DNA from: Pseudomonas purpurea | Lineage (GTDB): Bacteria; Pseudomonadota; Gammaproteobacteria; Pseudomonadales; Pseudomonadaceae | DNA length: 64,000 nucleotides | Direction of reading: 5' to 3' | Assembly: GCF_039908635.1 (NCBI RefSeq) | Contig: NZ_CP150918.1 | Location: 620,001-684,000, forward strand | Shown here: positions 29,146-39,711 of the stretch, piece by piece | Numbering within the stretch: position 1 is the stretch's first letter | How the letters are laid out: each line of letters opens with the position of its first letter | The notes under the pieces: model-generated | What the model saw: only the letters and a program-made list of their open reading frames with translations | Databases searched by the model: none | Told to the model about the DNA's origin: nothing | Position numbers and translations under genes: made by a program

Positions 29146-30315
29146 ATGGCTTGGAATGAGCCGGGTGGCAACTCGAATAATCAGGATCCTTGGGGTGGTA
29201 AGCGCCGCAATAACGGCGACCGCAAGGGTCCACCAGATCTCGACGAAGCCTTCCGAAAGCTGCAGGAAAGGCTGAATGGGATGTTCGGTGGTGGCAACAA
29301 ACGGGGTGGTGACGGCGGTGGCTCGGGCAAGGGCGGTGGTTTTGGCCTGCTCGGCATCGGTCTCGTCGTGCTGGCGGCTGTGTGGCTGTACAGCGCGGTT
29401 TATGTGGTCGACGAGCAGGAGCAAGCCGTGGTGCTGCGCTTCGGCAAGTACTACGAAACCGTTGGCCCGGGCCTGAACATCTACTTCCCGCCGATTGATC
29501 GCAAGTACATGGAAAACGTCACGCGTGAGCGTGCGTACACCAAGCAGGGTCAAATGCTCACCGAAGACGAGAACATCGTCGAAGTGCCACTGACTGTGCA
29601 GTACAAGATCACCAACCTGCAGGACTTCGTGCTTAACGTCGACCAGCCGGAAATCAGCCTCCAGCACGCAACCGAAAGCGCCCTGCGCCATGTGGTGGGT
29701 TCCACCGCCATGGACCAGGTGCTGACAGAAGGTCGTGAACTGATGGCCAGCGAAATCAAGGAGCGTCTGCAACGCTTCCTCGATACCTATCGCACCGGTA
29801 TCACCGTCACCCAGGTCAACGTTCAGAGCGCAGCCGCACCGCGTGAAGTCCAGGAAGCCTTCGATGACGTGATCCGCGCTCGTGAAGATGAGCAGCGCTC
29901 GCGCAACCAGGCTGAAACCTATGCCAACGGCGTCGTGCCGGAAGCTCGTGGTCAGGCTCAGCGTCTCATTGAAGATGCCAACGGTTATCGTGACGAAACC
30001 GTGTCGCGTGCCAAGGGTGAGGCTGATCGCTTTACCAAGCTGGTGACCGAGTACCGCAAGGCGCCGGAAGTTACCCGTCAGCGTCTGTACCTGGACACCA
30101 TGCAGGAAGTTTTCAGCAATACCAGCAAGGTTCTCGTGACCGGCAACAAGAACGGCCAGAGCAATCTGCTGTACTTGCCGCTCGACAAGATGATTGACGG
30201 TGGTCGCGTCACCAGCGCTCCGGCAACGGGCGCACCGGTATCCAGCAATGAAGCGAATGCACGTGCGGCCGCTGATCTGCAGCAACAGCAAGCACGTACC
30301 AGGGAGAGTCGCTGA
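29146..30315 (+). CDS. hflK: FtsH protease modulator HflK
   Basis: A 389-residue SPFH/band-7 membrane protein that, with HflC, forms a cage around FtsH. The N-terminus is glycine- and charge-rich (EPGGNSNNQDPWGGKRR), followed by one membrane helix (LLGIGLVVLAAVWLYSAVYV, about residue 70) and the band-7 domain. The C-tail is Gln/Ala-rich. ATG 29146 has GGAG at 29135; a longer open frame upstream has no support. The stop overlaps the hflC start (TGATG at 30313-30317). Confidence 0.94.
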   Translation: MAWNEPGGNSNNQDPWGGKRRNNGDRKGPPDLDEAFRKLQERLNGMFGGGNKRGGDGGGSGKGGGFGLLGIGLVVLAAVWLYSAVYVVDEQEQAVVLRFGKYYETVGPGLNIYFPPIDRKYMENVTRERAYTKQGQMLTEDENIVEVPLTVQYKITNLQDFVLNVDQPEISLQHATESALRHVVGSTAMDQVLTEGRELMASEIKERLQRFLDTYRTGITVTQVNVQSAAAPREVQEAFDDVIRAREDEQRSRNQAETYANGVVPEARGQAQRLIEDANGYRDETVSRAKGEADRFTKLVTEYRKAPEVTRQRLYLDTMQEVFSNTSKVLVTGNKNGQSNLLYLPLDKMIDGGRVTSAPATGAPVSSNEANARAAADLQQQQARTRESR

Positions 30316-31185
30316 TGAGCAATAAATCGCTGATCGCCCTTATTGTCGGCGTCGTCGTGGCGATCGCTGCCTGGAACTGCTTCTACATCGTGGCTCAGAC
30401 CGAGCGCGCGGTGCTGCTGCAGTTTGGTCGCGTGGTTCAGGCTGATGTCCAGCCAGGGCCTGCATGTGAAAGTGCCTTACGTTAACCAGGTGCGTAAATT
30501 CGACGCACGCCTGATGACGCTCGATGCACCGACGCAACGCTTCCTGACGCTGGAAAAGAAAGCCGTCATGGTCGATGCCTACGCCAAGTGGCGCGTGAAA
30601 GATGCCGAGCGCTTCTACACCGCGACTTCCGGCCTCAAGCAGATTGCTGACGAGCGTCTTTCGCGTCGTCTGGAATCGGGCCTGCGTGACCAGTTTGGTA
30701 AGCGCACCCTGCACGAGGTGGTTTCCGGTGAGCGTGATGCGCTGATGGCGGATATCACGGCTTCGCTGAACAAGATGGCGGAAAAAGAGCTGGGCATCGA
30801 AGTGGTTGATGTTCGGGTCAAGGCCATCGACCTGCCGAAGGAAGTGAACCGCAGCGTGTTCGAACGCATGAGCACCGAGCGTGAGCGTGAAGCCCGCGAG
30901 CACCGCGCCAAGGGTAACGAGCTGGCAGAAGGCATTCGTGCCGACGCCGATCGTCAGCGCCGCGTACTGCTGGCTGAAGCCTATCGTGAATCTGAAGAGG
31001 TTCGCGGTGACGGTGATGCCCAGGCCGCAGCGATCTACTCCAAGGCCTACGGCCAGGACCAGGAGTTCTACGGCTTCTACCGTAGCCTGCGCGCCTACCG
31101 TGAAAGCTTCGCGAACAAAACCGACGTCATGGTTCTGGACCCAAGCAGCGACTTCTTCCGTTATCTGGAAAAGTCCAAGCCTTGA
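30315..31185 (+). pseudogene. hflC: FtsH protease modulator HflC, frameshifted
   Basis: Partner of HflK in the FtsH-controlling membrane complex. It starts at ATG 30315 with a membrane anchor (MSNKSLIALIVGVVVAIAAW) and reads to QADVQPG, then loses frame. Removing one G from AGGGCCT at 30455-30461 restores LHVKVPYVNQVRKFDARL and the full 289-residue SPFH protein. As written, the upstream frame stops at 30482-30484 after about 56 residues. The downstream 240 codons are free of other damage and HflK is intact, so a sequence error is more likely than a real loss; a true loss would leave HflK without its partner. Confidence 0.88.
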
Positions 31186-31206
31186 TCCAACACTGATCCA
31201 GAAGGA

Positions 31207-31296
31207 ACCCCGCCGAGCGGCTAAAGCCTCTCGCGGGGTGATCCTTTGGGAAAACGTGTGTATGATGCGGCAGCCGGGAAATTCCCGGCTTTTTTG
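31207..31296 (+). terminator. Two terminators after hflC
   Basis: The first hairpin pairs ACCCCGC 31207-31213 with GCGGGGT 31233-31239. The second pairs AGCCGGG 31272-31278 with CCCGGCT 31284-31290 and runs into a T7 tract, a strong intrinsic terminator. Together they separate the hfq-hflC run from hisZ. Confidence 0.8.
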
Positions 31297-31503
31297 CGTC
31301 TGCATGTTTGATTGCTGTATTTATTGCGACGCATCGAGTTGAACAACTCGACAGGTTTTTCGAGGAAAGTGGTTGGCGAGGCTTGTTTGAGGCCGATCGC
31401 CGCGTCGTTCATGCGCGTGGTTTGTGCACGCGAGCCGATCATTTTCTGCTTCACTCAAGGTTCGCCCGAGGGCGTTCCGCCCGGATCACAGGGGAATGGC
31501 GTA
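31297..31503 (+). other. Leader upstream of hisZ, no gene seen
   Basis: This 207-base stretch has a short inverted repeat (TCGAGTT and AACTCGA, 31336-31353) and a purine-rich ribosome site before hisZ. In E. coli the small DUF2065 gene yjeT follows hflC, but no such hydrophobic 60-residue frame is readable on either strand here. Confidence 0.5.
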
Positions 31504-32691
31504 ATGGCAACGGTAGACCGCTGGCTGCTGCCAGATGGCATCGAAGAAGTACTACCACCGCAAGCGCTGCGCATTGAAGTAGCGCGCCGCCAGGTGTTGG
31601 ATCTGTTCCAGAGCTGGGGTTACGAGTTTGTCGTGACTCCCCATATCGAGTACCTGGAATCCTTGCTGACCGGCGCGGGCCAGGACCTCGACCTGCGGAC
31701 CTTCAAGGTTATCGACCCTCAGTCGGGCCGTCAGATGGGCTTCCGTGCCGATATCACGCCGCAAGTGGCGCGCATTGACGCACACACCCTGCGTCGCGAA
31801 GGCCCGACCCGCTTGTGCTACGCCGGCAGCGTGCTGCATGCGCAGCCACGTGCCTTGTCGTCCTCGCGCAGCCCGATTCAATTGGGTGCCGAGTTGTACG
31901 GCGATGCCAGCCCGAGCAGCGATGTCGAAGTCATCAGCCTGATGCTGGCCATGCTGCAACTGGCCGATGTGCCGGATGTGCACATGGACCTGGGGCATGT
32001 CGGTATCTACCGTGGCCTGGCCCGCGCGGCCGGTTTGTCCGGTGAAGTGGAGCAACAGCTGTTCGATGCCTTGCAACGCAAGGCCATCGATGAGGTCATT
32101 ACCTTGACCGAAGGTCTGCCTGCCGATGTGGCTGGCATGCTGCGAGCGCTGGTTGATCTGTGTGGCGGCCGTGAAGTGCTGGACGCCGCTCGCGAGCGTC
32201 TGGCCAATGCGCCGGCGCCTGTGCTGGCGGCGCTGGATGACCTGCTGGCGATTGCCGAGCGGCTGTCCGTGCGTTTCCCGGACCTGCCGTTGTACTTCGA
32301 CCTGGGCGAATTGCGCGGTTACCACTACCACACTGGTGTGGTGTTCGCGGTATTTGTGCCGGGTGTTGGCCAGTCCATCGCTCAGGGCGGTCGTTACGAC
32401 GACATCGGCGCCGACTTCGGTCGCGCCCGTCCGGCGACTGGCTTTTCTACCGATTTGAAAACCCTGGTGACCCTGGGGCGTGCTGAAATCGAGCTACCGT
32501 CTGGCGGTATCTGGATGCCTGACAGTACGGATGCGGCACTCTGGCAGCAAGTTTGCCAGTTGCGCGGCGAGGGTCAGCGTGTCGTTCAGGCTTTGCCTGG
32601 GCAACCATTGGCCGCCGCCCGTGAAGCGGACTGCGACCGGCAATTGATTCAGCAGAACGGGCTTTGGCAAGTATTGCCGCTGGCTTCTTGA
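31504..32691 (+). CDS. hisZ: ATP phosphoribosyltransferase regulatory subunit
   Basis: A 395-residue HisRS-like protein that forms a hetero-octamer with short-form HisG and confers histidine feedback. The class II synthetase fold is visible in [22 protein letters not shown] text near residue 40, [19 protein letters not shown] near 80, and [20 protein letters not shown] near 275. The C-terminal anticodon domain of true HisRS is missing, which distinguishes it from hisS. ATG 31504 begins [19 protein letters not shown] as in homologues; the longer upstream frame covers the leader. It is next to purA, the usual Pseudomonas layout. hisG is not in the window. Confidence 0.94.
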   Translation: MATVDRWLLPDGIEEVLPPQALRIEVARRQVLDLFQSWGYEFVVTPHIEYLESLLTGAGQDLDLRTFKVIDPQSGRQMGFRADITPQVARIDAHTLRREGPTRLCYAGSVLHAQPRALSSSRSPIQLGAELYGDASPSSDVEVISLMLAMLQLADVPDVHMDLGHVGIYRGLARAAGLSGEVEQQLFDALQRKAIDEVITLTEGLPADVAGMLRALVDLCGGREVLDAARERLANAPAPVLAALDDLLAIAERLSVRFPDLPLYFDLGELRGYHYHTGVVFAVFVPGVGQSIAQGGRYDDIGADFGRARPATGFSTDLKTLVTLGRAEIELPSGGIWMPDSTDAALWQQVCQLRGEGQRVVQALPGQPLAAAREADCDRQLIQQNGLWQVLPLAS

Positions 32692-34035
<1,344 letters not shown>

Positions 34036-34056
34036 TAAGCTGTTGATGTAAAACAC

Positions 34057-34080
34057 AAAGGACCCTTCATCGGGTCCTTT
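34057..34080 (+). terminator. Terminator after purA
   Basis: AAAGGACCC 34057-34065 pairs with GGGTCCTTT 34072-34080 around TTCATC, just after the purA stop. Confidence 0.8.
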
Positions 34081-34185
34081 GTCGTATCTGCCTGTCGGAC
34101 GGCATGACCTTTGCTGTGAACTTCATTAAGAGCATCGCTTCCAGCGTGCCATCAGTTTAATGGCGTCAAAGCAGAGGAATTCCCT

Positions 34186-36121
34186 GTGTCGGCCGTTCTC
34201 TCATTGTTACAAAGCCGTTTATTGCGGCCTGTCTTCGTTACCCTTGGTATCGCTCTTTTGGTGCAAGTGCTGGTCGCGGTTGCACTGACACGGAGCACGG
34301 TCACCGCGCTCGAGGTGGACTTGGGCAATCGCCTGGGGGCCGATAGCCAAAAACTGTCGGGTGAGCTTGAGCAAGCGGGGCGTGAAGTCACCTCCAGTCT
34401 CGACAGCCTTTCCACCAGTACTCGCCAGCGCCTGACGGCCGGTTTGTCCACGCGCCTCAAGGAAGAGCAGGCGCAATTGCGGGTTGCTCTGGAAAAAGAC
34501 CTGAAGGACTCGGCCAACGACATGGCGCAGTTGCTGGCCTCGGTCGCACCGCGTGCGATGTGGGACAGCGATGTGCCGACCCTGTCTGAATTCGCCCGTC
34601 GCGCCCAGCGCAATCCGAACGTCCTGTTCGTGGTCTACGACGACGCCACGGGCCAGCATTTGACGCGCTACCTGAACCGGGAAAACCCGATCAACAAGGC
34701 CCTTTTGGAGCGCGGCCAAGGCGAGCGGGCGTTGGACAAAGTGCTGGATGCGGCGAAAAGCGATCCCTCGGTCTACTACCTCGAAGCCTCGATCAACCCC
34801 AATGGCGTGGAGATTGGCAAGGTCCTGATGGGGGTTTCCACCGCATCGGTGGAAACTGACCTGGCGGCGCTGGACAAGCGTTTCTCGGCACTGATCGCCA
34901 GCAGCGACCAATTGGTGGGCGACAGCCTCAAGGGCGCGGCGGCTGATAGTGCCACCGCCATGCGTGCGCGTTTGCAATCGGCGCAAACCACCGCCACCGA
35001 AATGAAAGCCAACACCACCAGCACCGTGCAGGAAGCGGCGGGGACGCTGCGCTGGCGCATCGGCATGGCGCTGGCGCTGGTTGGCTTCGGTGTGTTGCTG
35101 TTGCTGGCCGTGGTGCTCGGGCGTCGGGTGGTGAATCGCCTGAAGTTGCTGATCGCGGCGATGGATGACCTGGCAGCGGGTGAGGGTGACCTGACCAAGC
35201 GTGTGCAGATCAACAGCAACGACGAAATCGGCGACATGGCGTCGGCGGTCAATCGCTTTGTGGATAAGTTGCAGCCCATCGTTCGTGAGGCCGGTGACGT
35301 GGCGCAGCGCACGGGCGTTGAAATCGGTGTGATGACCCAGCGCAACGCGGGGGGCCGATGCGGCGGCAGAAGCCCAGCGTGATGAAGTGGCCGAGAGCCT
35401 GCGGGCGCTGTCGCAGATGGCAGACGAGGCGCAGACCGAAAGCCACGCCATGCAAGCCGCGTTGCAGCAGGTGGTGGATATTCGGCAGGCCACGAACGAA
35501 AACACCCGCACCTCGGCCCAGGTCGGCAGCCTGATCGAGGCGCTGGCCGGGCAGGTCGACACCGGGGCCAAAGTGATCGAGCGGCTGGCGCAGCAGAGTG
35601 AGCAGATCGAGGTGGTGCTGGAGGTGATTCACGGGATCGCCGAGCAGACTAACCTGTTGGCGCTGAACGCGGCCATCGAAGCGGCGCGGGCCGGTGAGAC
35701 CGGGCGTGGTTTTGCGGTGGTTGCGGATGAGGTGCGGGCGCTGGCCAGCAAGACACAAAGCTCCACGGGCGACATTCAGGCGCACATCGGCGCCTTGCAG
35801 CAAGGCGCTCGCGAGGCGGTCGCGGCGATTGGGCAGGCGGGGCGCCAGGCCAGCGAAGGGTTGCTGGTATTGCGTGACAGTGCGCGCTTGCAGCAGTCGG
35901 TGCAGGCCTCGGTCGAGCAGGTGCATGCGGCGATCGGCCTGGCGACCCAGGCAGCGGCCCATCAGGCGCAGGGCGCGCAAGCGGTGCGTGGGCGGGTCGA
36001 GACGATTCATGCCCAGGCTGAGAAAGCGGCTCAGGCGGTGGTAGAAACCACGGCCAGCGGCAAGGTGCTGGATGGGCTGGCGGCGCAGTTGAAGGCGAGC
36101 TTGGGGCAGTTCCGGGCTTAA
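34186..36121 (+). pseudogene. Methyl-accepting chemotaxis protein, frameshifted
   Basis: A chemoreceptor of about 644 residues when repaired. Features: an N-terminal membrane helix (residues about 13-34), a periplasmic sensor domain to about 285, a second helix (MALALVGFGVLLLLAVVLG), HAMP, and the signalling domain with the conserved hairpin tip [21 protein letters not shown]. The start is GTG 34186 with AGAGGA 34173-34178. Frame is lost after VMTQRNAG: the G-run at 35349-35354 before CC has one extra base, and removing it restores [14 protein letters not shown]. As written the first product has no signalling tip. The ligand cannot be read from sequence. Confidence 0.85.
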
Positions 36122-36146
36122 AATTTTCGTTGTTCGCACTGGCCTC

Positions 36147-36239
36147 TTCGCGAGCAAGTCCGCTCCCACATTTTTCTATGTTGCTCACAAATTGTGAGTT
36201 CACAGCAGATCGAATGTTGGAGCGAGCCTGCTCGCGAAG
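36147..36239. repeat. Outward-facing pair of degenerate REPs
   Basis: A REP arm at 36147-36170 (CTTCGCGAGCAAGTCCGCTC) and a second at 36217-36239 in the opposite sense. Their order is inverted relative to the other REPINs, and the second arm carries changes. It lies between the convergent chemoreceptor and permease genes. Confidence 0.7.
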
Positions 36240-36245
36240 GCAGTG

Positions 36246-37799
36246 TCAGCGACTCAGGTACATCCGGGTCGTCAGCAGGTAAACCGGCAACCCCGATACC
36301 AGAATCAACAACGCCGCATAAGGCGCCGCCGCCGCAAACTCGACATTCGCGGTGTGCGCCCACACCTCTGTTGCCAAGGTGTTGAGCCCGGTCGGACTCA
36401 ACAGCAGCGTCGCCGTCAGCTCCTTCATGGCATCCAGGAACACCAGCGCAAACGCCGCCCCCAACGCCGGGAAGATGATCGGCAACGTCACCCGTACAAA
36501 AGCACTGAACGATGACGCCCCGAGGGTCCGTGCAGCTTCTTCCAGTTGTGGCGCAGCCTTGTTCAGCGCGGTGCGAATCGGCGCCTGCGCCAGCGGCAGG
36601 AACAGCAGCGCATAAGCGATCAGCAGCAGTCCTGATGTCTGGTACAGCGCTGGCACGTAATGCAGGGCGAAGTAGACCAGGGTCAGCGCAATCACCAGCC
36701 CTGGCAGCGCATGCAGCAGATACGGCAAGCGCTCGGCCCAGATTGCCAGGCGCCCTTTGTAGCGCACCACCAGCAAGCCAACCGGCACCGCCAGCACCAG
36801 GCACAGCGCCGCGCCGCCGAGCGATAACGCCAGTGACGACAGCAAGGCTTCGCTGATCGCCGCTACCGGGAAAGCCGCCGAAGAGCCGACCGCCAGCCAG
36901 TACGCCAGCATGCCCAGCGGAATGCCGCTGCCGATAATCGCCAGCATCAAACAGTAGAGCTGCCCGCCGATGGCCCACTTGCCCAATCGAACCTGTTCGG
37001 CCTGTCGCGCCGCCCCCTGGCCGATCCGCACATGGCGCCCTTTGCCGCGCACCCGCAACTCCAGCCACAGCAACACCAGGCACAATGCGAGCAGTACCGC
37101 TGAGAGCATCGCCGCGTTGGCGTTGCTGAACTCCAGCTCGAACTGTTGATAGATTGCCGTGGTGAAGGTTTGCAGGCCGATGATCGACAGCGCGCCGAAC
37201 TCCACCAGCATGTGCAGCGCGATCAGCAAGGAGCCGGCCAGCAGCGAAGGCCAGAGCAGGGGCAGGGTGATTTTGAAGAACACGCCCCAGCGGTTTTGCC
37301 CCAGGGTGCGGGCCGACTCTTCCAGCGACGGGTCGAGATTGCGCAGGGTGGCCGCCACCGGCAGAAACACCAGCGGATACTTGGACAGCGTCATCACCAG
37401 TATTGCCCCGCCCAGGCCTTCGAAATGCGCGCTCAGAGACACCCAGGTAAAGCTGCTGACGAACGCGGGCACCGCGAACGGTAAGCACAGGATCACGCCC
37501 CACAGGCGCCGACCGGGCAGGTTGCTGCGTTCCAGCAGCCAGGCCAGCGACAGGCCGATCACGCCGCATGCGAGGGTCACGCCCACCATCAGCAGCAGCG
37601 TGTTGCGCAGCAGGCCGAAAACGTAGGGGCGCCAGAGCAGATGCAGCGCTTCGGCCCAGCCGGCCTGCCAGGCCTTGAGGCCGACATACAGCAAGGGCAG
37701 CAGGCTCAGTGCGACTAACAACAATACCGGCAGCACCAGCCAGATTGACGGCTGTTTGCGGCGTGGCGCATAGCCGGTGCGCGAGGCGGAGGCGCTCAT
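36246..37799 (-). CDS. Iron(III) ABC transporter permease
   Basis: A 517-residue fused permease with two repeats of about six membrane helices each, of the FbpB/SfuB/AfuB type. Each half has a cytoplasmic EAA loop for the ATPase: EESARTLGQNRWGVFFKITL near residue 165 and EEAARTLGASSFSAFVRVTL near 430. It starts at 37799, overlapping the stop of the binding-protein gene (TGATG on the minus strand), so the two are co-translated. No ATPase gene follows in this window, so the ATPase must be encoded elsewhere. Confidence 0.88.
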   Translation of the reverse strand: MSASASRTGYAPRRKQPSIWLVLPVLLLVALSLLPLLYVGLKAWQAGWAEALHLLWRPYVFGLLRNTLLLMVGVTLACGVIGLSLAWLLERSNLPGRRLWGVILCLPFAVPAFVSSFTWVSLSAHFEGLGGAILVMTLSKYPLVFLPVAATLRNLDPSLEESARTLGQNRWGVFFKITLPLLWPSLLAGSLLIALHMLVEFGALSIIGLQTFTTAIYQQFELEFSNANAAMLSAVLLALCLVLLWLELRVRGKGRHVRIGQGAARQAEQVRLGKWAIGGQLYCLMLAIIGSGIPLGMLAYWLAVGSSAAFPVAAISEALLSSLALSLGGAALCLVLAVPVGLLVVRYKGRLAIWAERLPYLLHALPGLVIALTLVYFALHYVPALYQTSGLLLIAYALLFLPLAQAPIRTALNKAAPQLEEAARTLGASSFSAFVRVTLPIIFPALGAAFALVFLDAMKELTATLLLSPTGLNTLATEVWAHTANVEFAAAAPYAALLILVSGLPVYLLTTRMYLSR

Positions 37800-38811
37800 C
37801 AGTTCAGGCCAACGTCACGTTCCAGGTCCAGGGCTTCTTCGGCGTTGCCAAGGTCGGCCGGGGTGACATTCGGGGCTTGCAGTTCGCTGAATGGCTTGAG
37901 CCCGCGATCAGATTCCATGCCTTTGTGCAGCGGGTACTCGGCAGTGGTCTGGGTAATTACGCGCTGGCCTTCTTCGCTGGCCATGTAGGCCAGGAATTGC
38001 TGGGCTTCTTGTGGGTGCTTGCTGGACTTGAGCACTGCGGCGCTGGAGACGGTGATCAAGCCGCCGACATCGCCGTCGGTGAAGTAATGCAGTTTGGAGT
38101 CGAGCTTGCCTTTTTCGCGTTGCAAGGCGAACCAGTAATAGTTGTTCACCAGCACCGTGGCGACTTCGCCGTTCTCCACGGCTTTCAACGCCACCATGTT
38201 GTTACTGTAGGTCTTGCCGAACGCGCGCAGGCCGGTCAGCCATTCTTCGGCGGCGTCCATCCCATGCAGTTTGATGATTGCCACGGCTTGTTCCTGGAAC
38301 GCGCCGCTGGTTGGGACGAAGCCGACCTTGCCTTGCCATTTCGGGTCAGAGAATTCCATGACCGATTTTGGCAGGTCTTTTTCGTCGACCAGTTTCGGGT
38401 TGAAGGCGACTACACGGACGCGGGCGGTGATGCCGATCCAGGTGCCATTGGTGGCGACGTAGTCCTTGGGCAGCATTTCGAGGGTCGCGGCGTCGGTTTT
38501 AGCTAGCAGGGCCCTTGTTCGCCCAGTTTGTTCAGGGGCGGTGATTCTTCGGTGTAGATCACGTCGGCGGGGGAGCGGTCACCCTCTTCGACGACCTGGC
38601 TGGCGAGCTGATTGCTGCTGCCTTTGCGTACTTTGACGTGAATGCCGGTTTTGGCTTCGAAGGCTTTGGCGACAGCGTCGCCGACTTCTTTGTGTTGGCC
38701 GTTGTAGAGCGTCAGGGAAACCGGGTCGGCGGCGTGGGTGAGGGGAGTGGCGAGGGTCAGGCCGAGCAGCGTGAAGGTCAGGCCGCGGCGCAGGGTATTT
38801 CGAAACATCAT
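37799..38811 (-). pseudogene. Iron-binding ABC periplasmic protein, frameshifted
   Basis: An FbpA-like periplasmic ferric-iron binding protein of about 336 residues when repaired. The signal peptide is MMFRNTLRRGLTFTLLGLTL to about ..THA; the mature part begins ADPVSLTLYNGQHKEVG. Frame is lost after NKLGEQG, at GGGCCC 38509-38514; removing two bases (back to AGGCCT) joins it to EMLPKDYVATNGTWIG. The remainder has YVNNYYWFAL-like text (VLVNNYYWFALQREKG), where tyrosines bind iron in the family. ATG 38811 is favoured with GAGGA at 38821-38825. It precedes and overlaps the permease gene. Confidence 0.82.
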
Positions 38812-38850
38812 TTGCAAGGTTCCTCACTGTCGCATTGCAATAACTTGCAA

Positions 38851-38875
38851 CAATGATAAACGATATTGTTTCTCA
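38851..38875 (-). promoter_or_regulatory. Possible Fur box
   Basis: CAATGATAAACGATATTG and the following TTTCTC, 40 bases upstream of the iron-binding protein start, resemble the Fur consensus GATAATGATAATCATTATC in the left half (TGATAA) but only partly in the right. Iron control would fit the transporter's function. Confidence 0.35.
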
Positions 38876-38929
38876 AGTGCGCCTTGCGAGGGCGGCGAGG
38901 TTTTGCTAGGGGTGGCTAGAGCGGGCTTT

Positions 38930-39051
38930 TGTGGCGAGGGGGCTTGCTCCCGTTCGGCTGCGAAGCAGTCGCAAAACCTGATCACAAGGTTTATCTGGAA
39001 GAATGAAGAGGGCCGCTTCGCGCCCCAGCGGGAGCAAGCTCCTTCGCCACA
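38930..39051. repeat. REPIN, TGTGGCGAGG type
   Basis: Inward pair of REP arms between the iron-uptake genes and the tRNA-Leu pair; the left arm has GGGGCTTG in place of GGAGCTTG and the right arm CTTCGCC in place of CCTCGCC. Confidence 0.8.
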
Positions 39052-39087
39052 AAAGGCGTCTCGATATCTTTTAAAGGCCGGAAACGC

Positions 39088-39111
39088 AAAAACCCGCTTT
39101 CGCGGGTTTTT
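39088..39111 (-). terminator. Terminator of tRNA-Leu copy 1
   Basis: AAAAACCCGC and GCGGGTTTTT around TTTC, 35 bases beyond the 3' end of the minus-strand tRNA. Confidence 0.8.
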
Positions 39112-39145
39112 GTGAGATTCAAGATCGTTGACCTTGAATTTGAAT

Positions 39146-39233
39146 TGGTGCCCAGAAGAAGACTCGAACTTCCACGACCTTGCGGTCACCAGCACCTGAA
39201 GCTGGCGTGTCTACCAATTTCACCATCTGGGCA
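39146..39233 (-). tRNA. tRNA-Leu(CAG), copy 1
   Basis: An 88-nt leucine tRNA with encoded CCA. The acceptor stem is TGCCCAG with CTGGGCA; the anticodon stem CCAGC/GCTGG closes a TTCAGGT loop with anticodon CAG (39196-39198 on the minus strand), reading CUG codons. The extra arm is long, as for class II tRNA. It is identical in all 88 positions to copy 2, and has its own promoter (39267-39295) and terminator. Confidence 0.95.
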
Positions 39234-39266
39234 GTATCAGCAACGTTGCCGCTGTTGATGTGGCGC

Positions 39267-39295
39267 ACTATACGGAGAGCGATTTGATCTGTAAA
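39267..39295 (-). promoter_or_regulatory. Sigma-70 promoter of tRNA-Leu copy 1
   Basis: On the minus strand, TTTACA (39290-39295), a 17-base spacer and TATAGT (39267-39272) make a near-consensus promoter upstream of the tRNA. Confidence 0.8.
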
Positions 39296-39337
39296 CCCCT
39301 GATTTGGTTTTAATAAATCAAATGCTTAGAATGCAAA

Positions 39338-39355
39338 AACCCGCTTTCGCGGGTT
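39338..39355 (-). terminator. Terminator of tRNA-Leu copy 2
   Basis: AACCCGC and GCGGGTT around TTTC, followed on the minus strand by a T-run. It matches the copy 1 terminator and so was duplicated with the gene. Confidence 0.7.
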
Positions 39356-39397
39356 CTTGTGTGAGCCTGTCGATTGATTCAATCTACAGCTCTGAAT

Positions 39398-39485
39398 TGG
39401 TGCCCAGAAGAAGACTCGAACTTCCACGACCTTGCGGTCACCAGCACCTGAAGCTGGCGTGTCTACCAATTTCACCATCTGGGCA
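39398..39485 (-). tRNA. tRNA-Leu(CAG), copy 2
   Basis: An 88-nt leucine tRNA, identical to copy 1 and 252 bases upstream of it in the direction of transcription, with encoded CCA and anticodon CAG (39448-39450, minus strand). It has its own promoter (39521-39549). Two copies fit the heavy use of CUG leucine codons in this GC-rich genome. Confidence 0.95.
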
Positions 39486-39520
39486 GTATCGGCAACGCTG
39501 TTGCGTCGTCGATGGCGCGC

Positions 39521-39549
39521 ACTATACGGAGCGTCCTTTGAACTGTAAA
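39521..39549 (-). promoter_or_regulatory. Sigma-70 promoter of tRNA-Leu copy 2
   Basis: TTTACA (39544-39549), 17-base spacer and TATAGT (39521-39526) on the minus strand, the same layout as copy 1. Confidence 0.8.
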
Positions 39550-39711
39550 CCCCTGATATCAAAAAAATCAGGAAAATTTCGCGAGCGGCGCTCAACGGTC
39601 TATCGACAGGTGAAGGAAGGGGCTTTTTAAGGCCTTCGGGAGCCTGAAATTTCCCGTTTCATTACGCCTATGCCAAACTAACCCGCATATAGACAAGGTG
39701 AAAACTCTCTA

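Noticed and set aside
31312..31503. Upstream extension of HisZ by 64 residues
   Set aside because: It covers the terminator-proximal leader, has no family similarity, and ATG 31504 has a good ribosome site.
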